This document shows positions 18,589 through 29,000 of a stretch of DNA of 64,000 bases, piece after piece. The position numbers and the translations under genes are program-made. How positions within the stretch are numbered: position 1 is the stretch's first letter; each line of letters begins with the position of its first letter. The DNA comes from Streptomonospora litoralis (GTDB taxonomy: Bacteria; Actinomycetota; Actinomycetes; Streptosporangiales; Streptosporangiaceae). Under the pieces are notes generated by a model, which was not told the DNA's origin, made no database searches, and saw only the letters and a program-made list of their open reading frames with translations. Location of the stretch: assembly GCF_004323735.1 (NCBI RefSeq), contig NZ_CP036455.1, positions 3,467,101-3,531,100 on the forward strand, read 5' to 3'.

Positions 18589-19572
18589 GTGAGTGCGAAC
18601 GCGGGGGTGAACTCGTCCGGTGGTCCCATCTGGGGGCGGCTGCCCAGCGGCGCCGGGCTGCTGCGGACGGCGGGCGAGTCGATTCCGCCGACGTGGTTCG
18701 TGCTCGTGGGCATCCTCTCGGTGCAGGCGGGCGCGGGCATCGCGAGCCGGTTGTTCGCGGTGCTGCCGCCCAGCGCGGTGGTGTGGCTGCGGCTGCTGAC
18801 CTCGGCGGTGGTGCTGCTCGCCCTGGCCCGCCCGGCGCTGCGCGGGCGCTCGCGCGCGGACTGGGCGGTCGCGATCGGCTTCGGCGTGTGCCTGGCGACC
18901 ATGAACTTCGCCATCTACCAGTCGTTCGCCCGCATCCCGCTGGGCATCGCCGTCACCATCGAGTTCCTCGGCCCGCTGTCGGTGGCGGTGCTCGGGTCGC
19001 GGCGCCGGATCGACCTGCTGTGGGTGGCCCTGGCCGGGGCCGGGGTGGTGCTGCTGGGCCGCAGCGACGGCGACGTCACACTTGCGGGCGTGCTGTTCGC
19101 GCTGCTGGCGGGCGCCGCGTGGGCGGGCTACATCCTGCTCAGCGCCGCAACCGGGCGGCGGTTCTCCGGCATGTCGGGGCTTGCGGTGGCGAGCGTGGCG
19201 GGCACGGTGCTCGTCGCCCCCGCGGGCATCGCCGCCGGCGGGTCGGCGCTGCTGGACCCCCGGCTGCTGCTGATCGGGCTGGCGATCGGGCTGCTGTCGT
19301 CGGTGGTCCCCTACACCTTGGAGCTGCAGGCGCTGCGGCGCATGCCGCCGCGGGTGTTCGGCATCCTGATGAGCCTGGAACCCGCCGCCGCGGCGCTGGT
19401 GGGGCTGGTGCTGCTGGGCGAGTTCCTGTCCGTGTGGCAGTGGCTCGCCGTGGGCTGCGTGGTGGCCGCCAGCGTCGGGGCCACGCGGCGTCCCCGCGCG
19501 CCCGGTAGGGACCGTGAGCAGCCCCGGCCGCAGTCGGCGACCGACGACGCGCCCGAGGCCGACGGCGGCTGA
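18589..19572 (+). CDS. EamA-family exporter (RhtA-like)
   Basis: A 327-residue member of the drug/metabolite transporter superfamily with ten hydrophobic segments in two five-helix EamA repeats. Recognisable pieces are [54 protein letters not shown] and, in the second half, [20 protein letters not shown] and [20 protein letters not shown]. This subgroup resembles RhtA, an exporter of threonine/homoserine, but substrate is uncertain. GTG start at 18589; TAGGAT stands 7 bp before it, so the mRNA may be leaderless. The C-terminal ~25 residues are polar. Divergent from arcA across 149 bp and convergent with the MarR gene. Confidence 0.88.
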   Translation: MSANAGVNSSGGPIWGRLPSGAGLLRTAGESIPPTWFVLVGILSVQAGAGIASRLFAVLPPSAVVWLRLLTSAVVLLALARPALRGRSRADWAVAIGFGVCLATMNFAIYQSFARIPLGIAVTIEFLGPLSVAVLGSRRRIDLLWVALAGAGVVLLGRSDGDVTLAGVLFALLAGAAWAGYILLSAATGRRFSGMSGLAVASVAGTVLVAPAGIAAGGSALLDPRLLLIGLAIGLLSSVVPYTLELQALRRMPPRVFGILMSLEPAAAALVGLVLLGEFLSVWQWLAVGCVVAASVGATRRPRAPGRDREQPRPQSATDDAPEADGG

Positions 19573-19633
19573 CGGGGTCGCCGGCGCCGCGGACCAGGAA
19601 GCCGTGGTCGTGCCGCTGCGGTACGGACCGAAA

Positions 19634-19655
19634 TCCCTCGGCGTCAGTCGAGGGA
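19634..19655. terminator. Short bidirectional terminator candidate
   Basis: A 7-bp stem, TCCCTCG (19634-19640) with CGAGGGA (19649-19655), and an 8-nt loop, in the 102-bp gap between the convergent EamA and MarR genes. Weak but well placed. Confidence 0.45.
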
Positions 19656-19674
19656 GCGCGTCAACGGCCGCGGA

Positions 19675-20226
19675 TCAGTCCGAGTCGGCGCCGCCGCCTT
19701 CGCGCCTGCGGCGGGAGGAGGCGTCGGGGGCGGGCCCGGTGGCGGTGGCCACCTCGTCCAGCACGGTTCCCGCCCTGGCCAGCCACGCGGCGATGAGTTC
19801 CAGTTCGGCCTCGCTGTAGCGCTCGTGCATCGCGCTCATCGCCGCGCCCAGGCCGGTGGGCGTTCCGGTGCGCACCGTTTCCGCCTCCTGCGGGTACACC
19901 ACGACCTTGCGCCGGTCGCGGGGATGGCGTTCGCGCCGCACCAGTCCGCGCCGGGCCAGGCGGTCCACGACCACGGTGACCGAGCCGGTGGTCAACCGCA
20001 GCCCGTGGGCGATCTCGCCCGGTGTCATCGGTCCGCCCACCCGCAGCAGCGCGTAGCACTGGAAGTCGGTCGGATTGAGGTCGGAGTCGGCCGACATGGC
20101 GTGCAGCAGCCGGATCAGCCCCGCGGCCAGGCGCTGCCCGTCGTGCCGGATGGCCGAGTAGAGGTCCTCGCGCGAACGCGGGCGCTCTGCCGGCTCCCCG
20201 TCGTCCTCGCTCGGTGCGGCGTCCAT
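19675..20226 (-). CDS. MarR-family transcriptional regulator
   Basis: A 183-residue winged-helix regulator. The DNA-binding core is clear: LNPTDFQCYALLRVGGPMTP, GEIAHGLRLTTGSVTVVVDR (recognition helix) and LARRGLVRRERHPRDRRKVVV (wing with the DRR...V motif). Polar, disordered ends flank it. ATG at 20226 chosen for a GAGGAG RBS; the frame is open upstream but with no better start. It is divergent from the MMPL transporter gene across 200 bp, the classical layout of a repressor that controls an efflux gene and itself, so it probably represses that transporter and is released by an exported small molecule. Confidence 0.9.
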   Translation of the reverse strand: MDAAPSEDDGEPAERPRSREDLYSAIRHDGQRLAAGLIRLLHAMSADSDLNPTDFQCYALLRVGGPMTPGEIAHGLRLTTGSVTVVVDRLARRGLVRRERHPRDRRKVVVYPQEAETVRTGTPTGLGAAMSAMHERYSEAELELIAAWLARAGTVLDEVATATGPAPDASSRRRREGGGADSD

Positions 20227-20360
20227 CGTGCTCCTCGTCCTGCCCCGGCACCGCCCCGGGCGCCTTGCGCGGCCCCCGGCCCACTCACGGTTCCCTGGCG
20301 AGTCTAGGACCTCGGCCGAACCGGCCCGACGGCGCGCGCCGGTGCCGGACATTCGCTTGA

Positions 20361-20393
20361 TTTTCGAGTAAATTGGTTTCCGAGCTAAAGTGG
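20361..20393. promoter_or_regulatory. Direct-repeat operator candidate between marR and MMPL genes
   Basis: Two adjacent 16-17-bp direct repeats, TTTTCGAGTAAATTGG (20361-20376) and TTTCCGAGCTAAAGTGG (20377-20393), in the only AT-rich stretch of the divergent intergenic region. TAAAGT (20386-20391) could serve as the -10 of the MMPL gene, so a bound MarR protein would block it. Binding is inferred from position. Confidence 0.45.
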
Positions 20394-20426
20394 TCGCGGT
20401 CCACTCCCGAGGGAAAGGGGTCGGCG

Positions 20427-22634
20427 GTGCCCGACACACGCACGCCGGACGGGTCCACAGCGCTGCGGCGGCGCCTGTGGTTGGCCGCCGCACTGGTGGT
20501 GGCCCTGGCCTGGATCGCGGGCGCCGGGCCGCTGGGCTCGTTCGTAGGCCGGCTTTCAGCGGTGCAGACCAACGACCAGTCGGCGTTCCTGCCGCTGGGC
20601 GCGGAGTCCACGAAGGTCCGCGAAATCGAGGAGGAGTTCCGCGAGCAGGACCGCGCGCCCGCCTTCATCGCCTACACCGACGAGGACGGCCTCGACCCCG
20701 CTGCGCTGCGCGCCGACGCGCGCGCCGTCGCCGGCTCCGAGGTCTCCGGCGGAGCCGTCGCCGGTCCCCTCTTCGGCACCGAGGACCACGGTGTCGCCCA
20801 GCTGATCGTGCCGCTTTCCGCGGATCTGGAGGAGACCGAGGCGGTCGACCGGCTGCGCGCGCTGCTGGCCGACAGCGCCACCGAGGACGGCACCGAGGTG
20901 CTGGTCACCGGGCCGGCCGGGTTCGCCGCCGACCTCTCCGCCGCCTTCGCGGGCATCGACGGGACGCTGCTGGCCGTGGCGCTGGCAGCCGTGCTGGCCA
21001 TCCTCGTGGCGGTGTACCGCTCGCCGCTGCTGCCGATCACGGTGATGGCAGCCGCGGTGCTCGCCCTGGGGCTGGCGGCCGCCGTCGTCTACGCCGCCGC
21101 CGCGGCCGATGTGCTGGTCCTCAACGGCCAGAGCCAGGGCATCCTGTTCATCCTGGTCGTCGGCGCCTGCACGGACTACGCGCTGCTGATGGTCGCCCGC
21201 TACCGCGAAGCCCTCGCCGACCACCCGCAGGCGCTGCCGGCGCTGCTTGCGGCGTTGCGCTCCACGACCGCCCCGATTCTGGCCTCCGGGGGCACGGTCG
21301 TGCTCGGCGTGCTGTGCCTGCTGGCGAGCGACCTCGCCTCCAACCGCAGCCTGGGGCCGGTGGCGGCGCTGGGTGTCGCGGCGGCGATGGCCACCGCCCT
21401 GACGTTCCTGCCCGCCGTCCTCCTGCTGCTGGGGCGGGCGGCGTTCTGGCCCGCCCGGCCGCGCTACCGGCCGCGCTCGGCCGCGTCCGCCGAGGAAGGC
21501 GGGACGGACGCCTTCCGGGCCGCGTGGGCCCGCCACCGCGTGTGGGGACGCGTCGCCCGCGCGGTGGGCCGGCGCCCCCGCGCGGTGTGGGCCGCCACGG
21601 CGCTGGCGCTGGCGGCCGGAGCCGCCTTCGCGCCGACCTTCCCGGCCCAAGGCACGTCCACCAGCGACATCTTCCGCACCGACGTGGAGGCGGTGCGGGG
21701 CCAGGAGGTGCTGCAGCGGGGCTTCGGCACCGACGCCGCGTCCGCGCCCGCGGTGATCGCCGCCGACGCCGGGCACGCCGGGGACGTCGTCGCCGCCGCC
21801 GAAAGCGTGGCGGGGGTGACCGGAGCGCGCCCGGTCACCGAGGCGGGCGGGCCGCCCGCGGGGGCGGCCGCGCAGGCGCCCCCGCCCGAGGCGCCGCCGA
21901 AGACCGTTGACGGACGCGTCCTCGTCGAGGCGAGCCTGAACGCGCCCGCGGAGTCGCAGCGGGCGGTGGAGATCGTGCGCGAGCTGCGCGCCGAGGTGCA
22001 CGCCGTACCGGGCGCCGACGCCCTGGTGGGGGGCACCGACGCGGTCCTGCTGGACACCTTGGAGACCGCCCAGCGCGATCTGGCGGTGGTGGTGCCGCTG
22101 GTGCTCGCCGTGGTCCTGGCCGTGCTGGTGGTGCTGCTGCGATCGCTGGTGGCGCCGCTGCTGCTGGTAGGCACCACCGTGCTGTCGTTCGCGGCGGCCC
22201 TGGGCGTGGGCGCGCTCGTGTTCGACCACGTGCTGGGGTTCCCCGGCGCCGACCCGGTCGTGCCGCTGTTCGCGTTCGTGTTCCTGGTCGCTCTGGGCAT
22301 CGACTACAACATCTTCTTGATGACCCGGGCCCGGGAGGAGGCGCTGCGCGAGGGGCACCGCACGGGTGTGCTGCGCGAGGGGCACCGCACGGGTGTGCTG
22401 CGCGCGCTGGCGGTGACGGGCGGGGTCATCACCTCGGCGGGTGTGGTGCTGGCCGCCACGTTCGCGGCGCTGGCGGTGATCCCGGTGCTGTTCCTGGTGC
22501 AACTGGCGTTCCTGGTGGCCTTCGGGGTGCTGCTGGACGCCCTGGTGGTGCGCTCGCTGCTGGTGCCGGCCCTCGCCCTGGACGCGGGCCGGTGGACGTG
22601 GTGGCCGAGCCGCCTGGCACGCGGCGGGCGCTGA
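20427..22634 (+). CDS. MMPL-family RND transporter
   Basis: A 735-residue inner-membrane RND-type exporter with two MMPL halves. Each half has one N-terminal helix (first: LWLAAALVVALAWIAGAG), an extracytoplasmic loop domain and a five-helix bundle. First bundle: LLAVALAAVLAILVAVYRSPLLP, GQSQGILFILVVGACTDYALLMVARYREAL (the Asp-Tyr proton relay). Second: VPLVLAVVLAVLVVLLRSLVAPLLL and FAFVFLVALGIDYNIFLMTRAREEAL. It moves lipids or hydrophobic compounds in actinomycetes; substrate here unknown. GTG start with an AAAGGGG RBS. Divergent from a MarR regulator that probably controls it. Odd feature: a perfect 27-bp tandem duplication (22344-22397) inserts nine extra residues, LREGHRTGV twice, in the cytoplasmic loop after the second proton-relay motif. 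Confidence 0.9.
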   Translation: MPDTRTPDGSTALRRRLWLAAALVVALAWIAGAGPLGSFVGRLSAVQTNDQSAFLPLGAESTKVREIEEEFREQDRAPAFIAYTDEDGLDPAALRADARAVAGSEVSGGAVAGPLFGTEDHGVAQLIVPLSADLEETEAVDRLRALLADSATEDGTEVLVTGPAGFAADLSAAFAGIDGTLLAVALAAVLAILVAVYRSPLLPITVMAAAVLALGLAAAVVYAAAAADVLVLNGQSQGILFILVVGACTDYALLMVARYREALADHPQALPALLAALRSTTAPILASGGTVVLGVLCLLASDLASNRSLGPVAALGVAAAMATALTFLPAVLLLLGRAAFWPARPRYRPRSAASAEEGGTDAFRAAWARHRVWGRVARAVGRRPRAVWAATALALAAGAAFAPTFPAQGTSTSDIFRTDVEAVRGQEVLQRGFGTDAASAPAVIAADAGHAGDVVAAAESVAGVTGARPVTEAGGPPAGAAAQAPPPEAPPKTVDGRVLVEASLNAPAESQRAVEIVRELRAEVHAVPGADALVGGTDAVLLDTLETAQRDLAVVVPLVLAVVLAVLVVLLRSLVAPLLLVGTTVLSFAAALGVGALVFDHVLGFPGADPVVPLFAFVFLVALGIDYNIFLMTRAREEALREGHRTGVLREGHRTGVLRALAVTGGVITSAGVVLAATFAALAVIPVLFLVQLAFLVAFGVLLDALVVRSLLVPALALDAGRWTWWPSRLARGGR
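22344..22397 (+). repeat. 27-bp perfect tandem duplication inside the MMPL gene
   Basis: The unit CTGCGCGAGGGGCACCGCAC plus GGGTGTG occurs at 22344-22370 and again at 22371-22397, followed by a third partial CTGCGCG. It is in frame and adds LREGHRTGV to the cytoplasmic loop after EEA. Slipped-strand or misassembly origins are both possible. Confidence 0.9.
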
Positions 22635-22639
22635 GTCCT

Positions 22640-23019
22640 GGTTGGGAGGGCCAGGTGCCCGCCGGTGGCGGCACCCGGCGGCGCGGCTCGGGTCCGCTGG
22701 GCGGCCTTGATGGTCTGCCGGGCGGCGGGTGTCCTGGGCGGAAAGGCGGCGGCAACGGCGGCGGCCCCGTCCCGCCTGCGCGAACGCCGTCTCGCTCCCG
22801 GGGGGCGGGCGAGCCGCGGTGCGGGATCGGGCACGCCCGCGCGCTCGATGCAGCGGAAACCGGCATAACCGACATTGCGACACCTGTGTCCCGCCGCCTC
22901 TCCTTCAGGCGGCCCGCTACCCGGCAGACCGCAAGGCCGCCCAGCGGACCCGGGCCGCCTCCACCGCTCACCGGGATCAGCCGCGGCCACCGACGACGCA
23001 CGTAACGAAGTACTACTAG
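22640..23019. repeat. Intergenic repeat family, two copies head to head
   Basis: The 448-bp gap between the MMPL gene and the PKS consists of a forward copy (about 22650-22780) and a reverse copy (about 22885-23019) of the dispersed repeat. The reverse copy ends in ACTACTAG, matching in inverse the CTAGTAGTAC edge at 16752. Between them, on the minus strand, is the TATGCCGGTTTCCGCTGCATC core, but here without the long hairpin seen at 1.6 and 17.06 kb. No gene is evident. Confidence 0.7.
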
Positions 23020-23082
23020 CTAGACGCCCCGCCCCCTGCCCCGCCCGGGGCGGGCGAGGGCAGGGCTGTGCGCGCTGTTCGA

Positions 23083-26000
23083 CTACTGCCCCCGGCGGCT
23101 GAGGCCGCGCACCCACTCCCCCACTGCGGCGGCGGTGGGCTCGGCGTGGTCTTCCAGCATGGTCAGGTGGTCTCCGGGGACCTGGAGGGCGTCGTGCGGC
23201 AGCGGCCATGCGAAGCGCCACAGCGCGTCGGCCATGGGGGCGCCGTCGCTGTCGGTGACGGGGTCCTGCGGCCGCACCAGCGCCGTGGGAGCGGTGGTCG
23301 GCCGCGGCGACCAGCCGTCGAACAGGTCCAGGTAGCCGCCCATCGCCGTCGCGCGGGCCGCGTCGGTGAGCCCCAGTTCCCGGTCGCGTTCGATGATGCC
23401 GCCCCCGATCAGCGGGATCAGCGCCGCGTCCTCGGGCAGCGGCGTGTCCAGCAAAACCAGGCCCGCCGGGCGGCGGCCGCGCTGGTCGAGCAGCTCGGCC
23501 ACCGCGTGGGCGACCCAGCCGCCGGAGGAGCGGCCCACCAGGACGCCCGGTTCGGCGCCGCACACCTCCTCGACCGCCGCAACCTGGACCTCTGCGGCGG
23601 CTCGGACCGAGCCGGGCAGTTCCTCGCCGCCGGCGAAGCCGATATGGGGCAGCACGTGGACCTCGCACATGCCGCGCAGGGCCGCCGCGAAGCGTGCGTA
23701 CTCGTGCGGGCCGGAGACCATGACCAGGGAGGGCAGGCACAGCAGCCGCGGGACCGCGCCCTCCCCCATCAGCAGGGACGGCGGCGGCTTCGGGCACCGG
23801 TCCTCGTCGAACCTCGGGCGCAGCCGGGCCGCGGCGCGCAGCATGCGCAGGCCGTCCTCGGCGCGATCGACGGAGCAGGCGTGGCGGAACAGCTCGACGA
23901 TGCTGTCGTCGCCTCCGCCCGAGGAGCCCGGCGGTTCCGCGTTCCGGCCGGGCTCGGACCCGTTGCCCGGCGCCTGGGCGGTTCCGTCGAGCAGTCGGCG
24001 CAGATCCGCGGCCAGCTCGCGCGGCGTCGTGCTGCTGAGGACGGCGCCGACGGGCAGCCGCGCGCCCACGGCGGACGCCAGCCGGTTGCGCAGTTCCACC
24101 GCCGTCAGCGAGTCCAGGCCCGACTCCAGGAAATTGCGCTCGGCGCCGACGAGTGTGGGATCGGAGTGCCCCAGCACGCCCGCCGCGTGCCCGCACACCA
24201 CATCCAGCAGTATCTGCGTGCGTTCGGCCGCGGAGCGGGACGCGAAGTCGCGGGGAAGCTCGCCGGAGGGCCCCCCGGTTCCGCCGTCGGCGGCCGCCGC
24301 GCTGCGCCGGGGCGGCCGGACGAGGCCGCGGAACAACGGCGCCACCTCGCCGCTCGTGCGGGCTCGGGCGCGCAGGCCGGCGACGTCGAGCGGCACCGGG
24401 ACCAGATGCGCCTCTCCCGTGGCGAGCGCGGCGTCCAGCGACTCCAGCGCCCGGTCCGTCTCCAGCGCCCCGGCGAGGCCCTGGCGGCGCATCCGGGCGA
24501 TGTCGGCCTCGCCCAGCCCGGCGCTCAGTTCACTCCGGTCGGCCCACAGGCCCCAGGACAGGGAGGTGGCGGGCAGTCCGCGGCTGCGGCGGTGGACGGC
24601 CAGCGCGTCCAGGTAGGTATTGGCGGCGGCGTAGGCGGCCTGGCCGGCGGCGCCCAGCACCCCCGCGCCCGAGGAGCACAGCACGAACGCGGCCAGCGGC
24701 AGCTCGCGGGTCAGCTCGTGCAGGTTCCAGGCGGCGTCGGCCTTGGCCGCCAGCACCGGCGCCGCGCGTTCGGCGGTGAGCCCGATGACCGGCGCGTCGT
24801 CGAGGACTCCGGCGGCGTGGACTACCGCGGTAAGGGGCCTGTCGGCGGGCACGCCCGCGACCACCTCGGCCAAGGCGGCGCGGTCGGTGGCGTCGCAGGC
24901 GGCGATGTCGACCTCGGCGCCCAGGCCGCGCAGCTCCGCGGCCAGTTCCCGGGCGCCGGGCGCGTCCCAGCCGCGCCGGCTGAGCAGCAGGAGGCGCCCG
25001 GCGCCGTGGTCGCGCACCAGGTGGCGGGCGGTGAGCGCACCCAGGCGCCCGGTCCCGCCCGTGACGAGCACCGTGCCGGAGGGGTCGAGCGCCGCGGGGG
25101 GCTCCAGCACCAGCTTGCCGATGTTGCGGCCCTGCTGCAGGAAGCGGAACGCCTCGTGGGCGCGGCCCATCGGCCAGGCTGCGGCGGGCAGGTGGGCCAG
25201 CGCTCCCCGCTCGAACAGGCGCAGGATCTCGCCGAACATCTCCTGAATGCGCTCGGGGCCGGCCTCGCCGAGTTGGAAGGCGCGGTAGGTGGTGCCGGGG
25301 TGGTCGGCGGCGGTGGCGGCGGCGTCGCGGACCTCGGACTTGCCGATCTCGATGAAGCGCCCGCCCGGGGCCAGCAGCCGCAGAGAGGCGTCGATGTGCG
25401 CGCCCGTGAGCGAGTTGAGCACCACGTCCACGCCGCCGTCGCCGCCGAAGGCGTCCTCGTACTCCAGTGCGCGGGAGTCGGCGATGCGGGTGTCGTCGAC
25501 GCCGCAGCTCCGCAGCACCGGCCATTTGCCCCGGCCGGCGGTGGTGAGGACCTCGGCGCCCAGGTGGCGGGCCAGCTGCAGGGCCGCCTGGCCCACGCCG
25601 CCGGCAGCGGCGTGGATGAGGACCCGCTCGCCCGGGCGCACCCCCGCCAGGTCCACCAGCGCGTAGTAGGCGGTGAGGTAGGCGATGGGAGCGGCCGCGG
25701 CCCGGGTGTCGCTCCAGTGGTCGGGGACGGCGGCCAGCGTGCGGCGGTCGGCGACGCCGACGGTGCCGAAGGCGCCGTGCATGATCCCCATCACCCGGTC
25801 GCCCGGCGCGAGGTCGGTGACGCCGGGGCCGGTCTCGGCGACGACTCCGGCGCATTCGGTGCCGAACTCGTATTCGGCGGGGAAGATGCCCAGGCAGAGC
25901 ATGACGTCGAGGAAGTTCAGTCCGGCCGAGCGCACCGCGACCCGCACCTCGCCCTCGCCGAGCGGGCGGGTCGCCGCCGGGTTGGCCACGGCGTTGAGCC

Positions 26001-29000
26001 GCACGGTGCCGTCTCCGGCGGGTTCGAGGCGCCACGGCTCGCGCCCCGGCGGGAGCACCCGGGCGGATTCGGCGACCGCCAGGCGCGGGACGTAACCGGC
26101 GCCGCCGCGGAGCGCGACCTGGTCCTCCTCGGCCGCCAGCGCAGCCGCGAGTGGGCGCATGTCGGCCCCGTGCGCGGCGTCCGCTTCCCATTCGGCGTCG
26201 ACCAGCGCGAACCGGCCGGGGTGCTCGCTCTGCGCGGACCGCAGCAGGCCCCACAGTGCGGCTCCGGCGAGGTCGGGCTCCGCGGCGCCGGCGGTCGGCA
26301 CCCCGCTCACCCGCCCGTGCGATTCAGGGGAGGCGGACTCCGCCGCCGGGGCCGTGTCGACCGCGACCGCGCCGGCGGTCACGACCGCCAGTCGTGCGGG
26401 GGCGAAGCGGTCGTCGGCCAGCCAGCCGTGCACCAGCGCCAGCACGTCGCCGACCGCGGCGTGTGCGGCGGCGGGTTCCGCGCAGGCCGGGCCGGCGCGG
26501 TACAGCACGACCTCGGGGACCGGCGCGCCGGCGTCCACGGCCGCGCGCAGTTCGGCCAGGTCGGCGTAGTGGGCGTCCACTCCGTCGGGCCGGGCTCCGC
26601 TGAAGGGCGTGCCCAGCGTGGCCCAGCCGGCGGGCCCGGTCCCTTCGGCGGCGGCCGGAATCCAGTCCACGCGGTAGAGGGGCTGGTGGTCGCCCCCGCC
26701 GCCGGCGGCCGCGGCGAGCGGGCGGGAGGTGAGGGCCTCGACCGTCAGCACCGGGGCACCCCGGGGGTCGGCGGCCTCCACCGCGAACGTCTGCTCGTCC
26801 AGCGGGGTCAGGCATACCCGCAGGGCGGTGGCGCCTTCGGCGTGCAGCCGGACGCCTTCCCAGCTGAACGGGAGCCGCGGCGCCGGCTCCGCGGCGTCGT
26901 CGGCCGCGTCGTCCAGCAGCACAGCATGCAGCGCGGCGTCGAGCAGCACCGGGTGGATCCCGCACGCCGCCGCCTCGCCACCGCGTTCGGCGGGAAGGGC
27001 GACCTCGGCGTAGAGGCGGCCGTCGTGGCGCCAGGCGGCCTGGAGGCCGCGGAAGGCGGGCCCGTAGGAGTAGCCGCGCTTCTCCAGGTCGGCGTAGGCG
27101 CCGTCCACCGGCAGGGGTTCGCTGCCGGGCGGCGGCCAGGGATCGGTCGGGGTGATCGAGGTGACCCAGGCGGTGCCGGGGGCGTCGTCGGGAGCGAGGA
27201 CGCCTTCGGCGTGCACGGTCCAGGGGTCGTCGAGGGCCGGCCCGGCGTCCGCAGCGGGGCGGGGCCGGGAGTGGACGGTGACGGCGCGGCGGCCGTCCTC
27301 CCCCGGATCGTCGACGCGGATCTGGACCTGCACCGCGCCGGTCTCGGGCAGCCGCAGCGGGGTGTACATGGCCAGCTCCACCAGGTGCGGGCAGCCCGCG
27401 TGGTCGCCGCCGCGCAGCGCGAACCCGGCCAGGGCGGTTCCCGGCAGCAGGAGCTCGCCGCCCAGCGCGTGGTCGGCCAGCCACGGCGTCCGGTGCACGG
27501 CCAGTTCGCCGGTGAGCAGGAAACCGCGGGTTCCGGCACGGGAGACGGCCGCGCTCAGCAGCGGGTGGTGCTCGGTACCGGCGCCGGCGGCGGGGGCGGC
27601 GCCGGCGGCGGGCGCGGCCCAGTAGCGGCTGCGCTGGAACGCGTAGGTGGGCAGGTGGACGGTGCTGCGGGCGCGCTGGGCGAAGAGCGCGTCCCAATCG
27701 GGTGCGCAGCCGTGCGTGTAGGCTTCGGCCACGGCGAAGGCGAACCGGTCCGGTCCCCCTTCGTCCCGGCGCAGCGTGGCCACCACCCGGTGCTGTGCGT
27801 CGGGCGGGGTTTCGGCCGACTCGACGGTGCGCGCCACCGCCGGCCCCATCACCGGGTGCGGGCTGATCTCGACGAACACGCACCGGTCGGCTTCGGCGAG
27901 CGCGCGCACGGTCGGTTCGAAGAGGACTTGGGAGCGCAGGTTCGCGAACCAGTACCCGGCGTCCAGTTCGGCGCCGTCGACGACCTCGCCGCGCACGGTG
28001 GAGTAGAAGGGCACGCTGCCCGAGCGCGGGGCCAGTCCGGCCAGCTCCGCGGCGATGGGGCCGCGCAGCACCTCCATCTCGGCGGAGTGGGAGGCGAAGG
28101 CGGAGGCGACGAGGTGGGCTTTGACGCCCTCGTACTCGTACTCGGCCAGCACCTCCTCCAGTTCCTGCCGGCGGCCGGAGATGACGACGGACTCGGGACT
28201 GTTCAGCGCACCGACGCTGAGCCGGTCCCCCCACGGGCGGATCCGCGCGGCGGCCTCCGCGGCGGGCACCGGGACCGCCAGCAGTCCGCCCGTCTCGATC
28301 AGCGGGATGGACAGGCGGCTGCGGGCGGTGACCACGCGCGCGCCGTCCTCCAGGGAGAGGGCGCCGCTGACGCACGCGGCGGCGATCTCGCCCTGGGAGT
28401 GGCCGACGACGGCGTCGGGGCGCACACCCGACGCGGACCACAGCTCGGCCAGGGCCACCATGACCGCCCACAGCGCCGGCTGCAGAACGTCGACCCGCTC
28501 CAGTGGCGGCGCTCCCGGCACGCCGCGCAGGACGGCGCTCAGCGAGAAGTCGACGTGGGGCGCCAGCGCCTGCTCGCAGGCCATGATGCGGTCCCGGAAC
28601 AGCGGGGACTCCTCGATGAGCCGGGCGCCCATCTCGGGCCACTGGGCGCCCTGCCCGGGGAACACGAAAACCGTCGCGGTGTGCTCGCCGGGGGAGCCGC
28701 CGACGCCGCGCACGGCTTCGGGCGGGGTTTCGCCGCGGGCGAGGGCGGCCAGCGCATCCAGGTTGCGGACGCGGTCACCGCCCAGCACCGCGGCACGGTG
28801 CTCGAAACGGCTGCGCGTGGTCGCCAGCGAGAACCCGACGTCGTCGACCCGGGCCCCCGGATCGGCACCGAGGTGCTCATGCAGCCGCCGGGCCTGGTCC
28901 CGCAGCGCCTCCGGTGAGCGCCCCGACACCAACCAGGGCAGCGGCGCGCCGCAATCGGGGGTGAACGGCGAATCGCCGCGCGGGCCGGGCCGCGGGCCCG

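Noticed and set aside
23068-28917. A very long open frame (1949 codons) on the plus strand opposite the module-3 PKS gene
   Set aside because: It is the antisense of a clearly conserved PKS; its translation has no recognisable domain and is an effect of high GC at codon third positions. The same applies to long plus-strand frames at 30437-34144, 34256-37582, 37610-40573 and 43490-45505.
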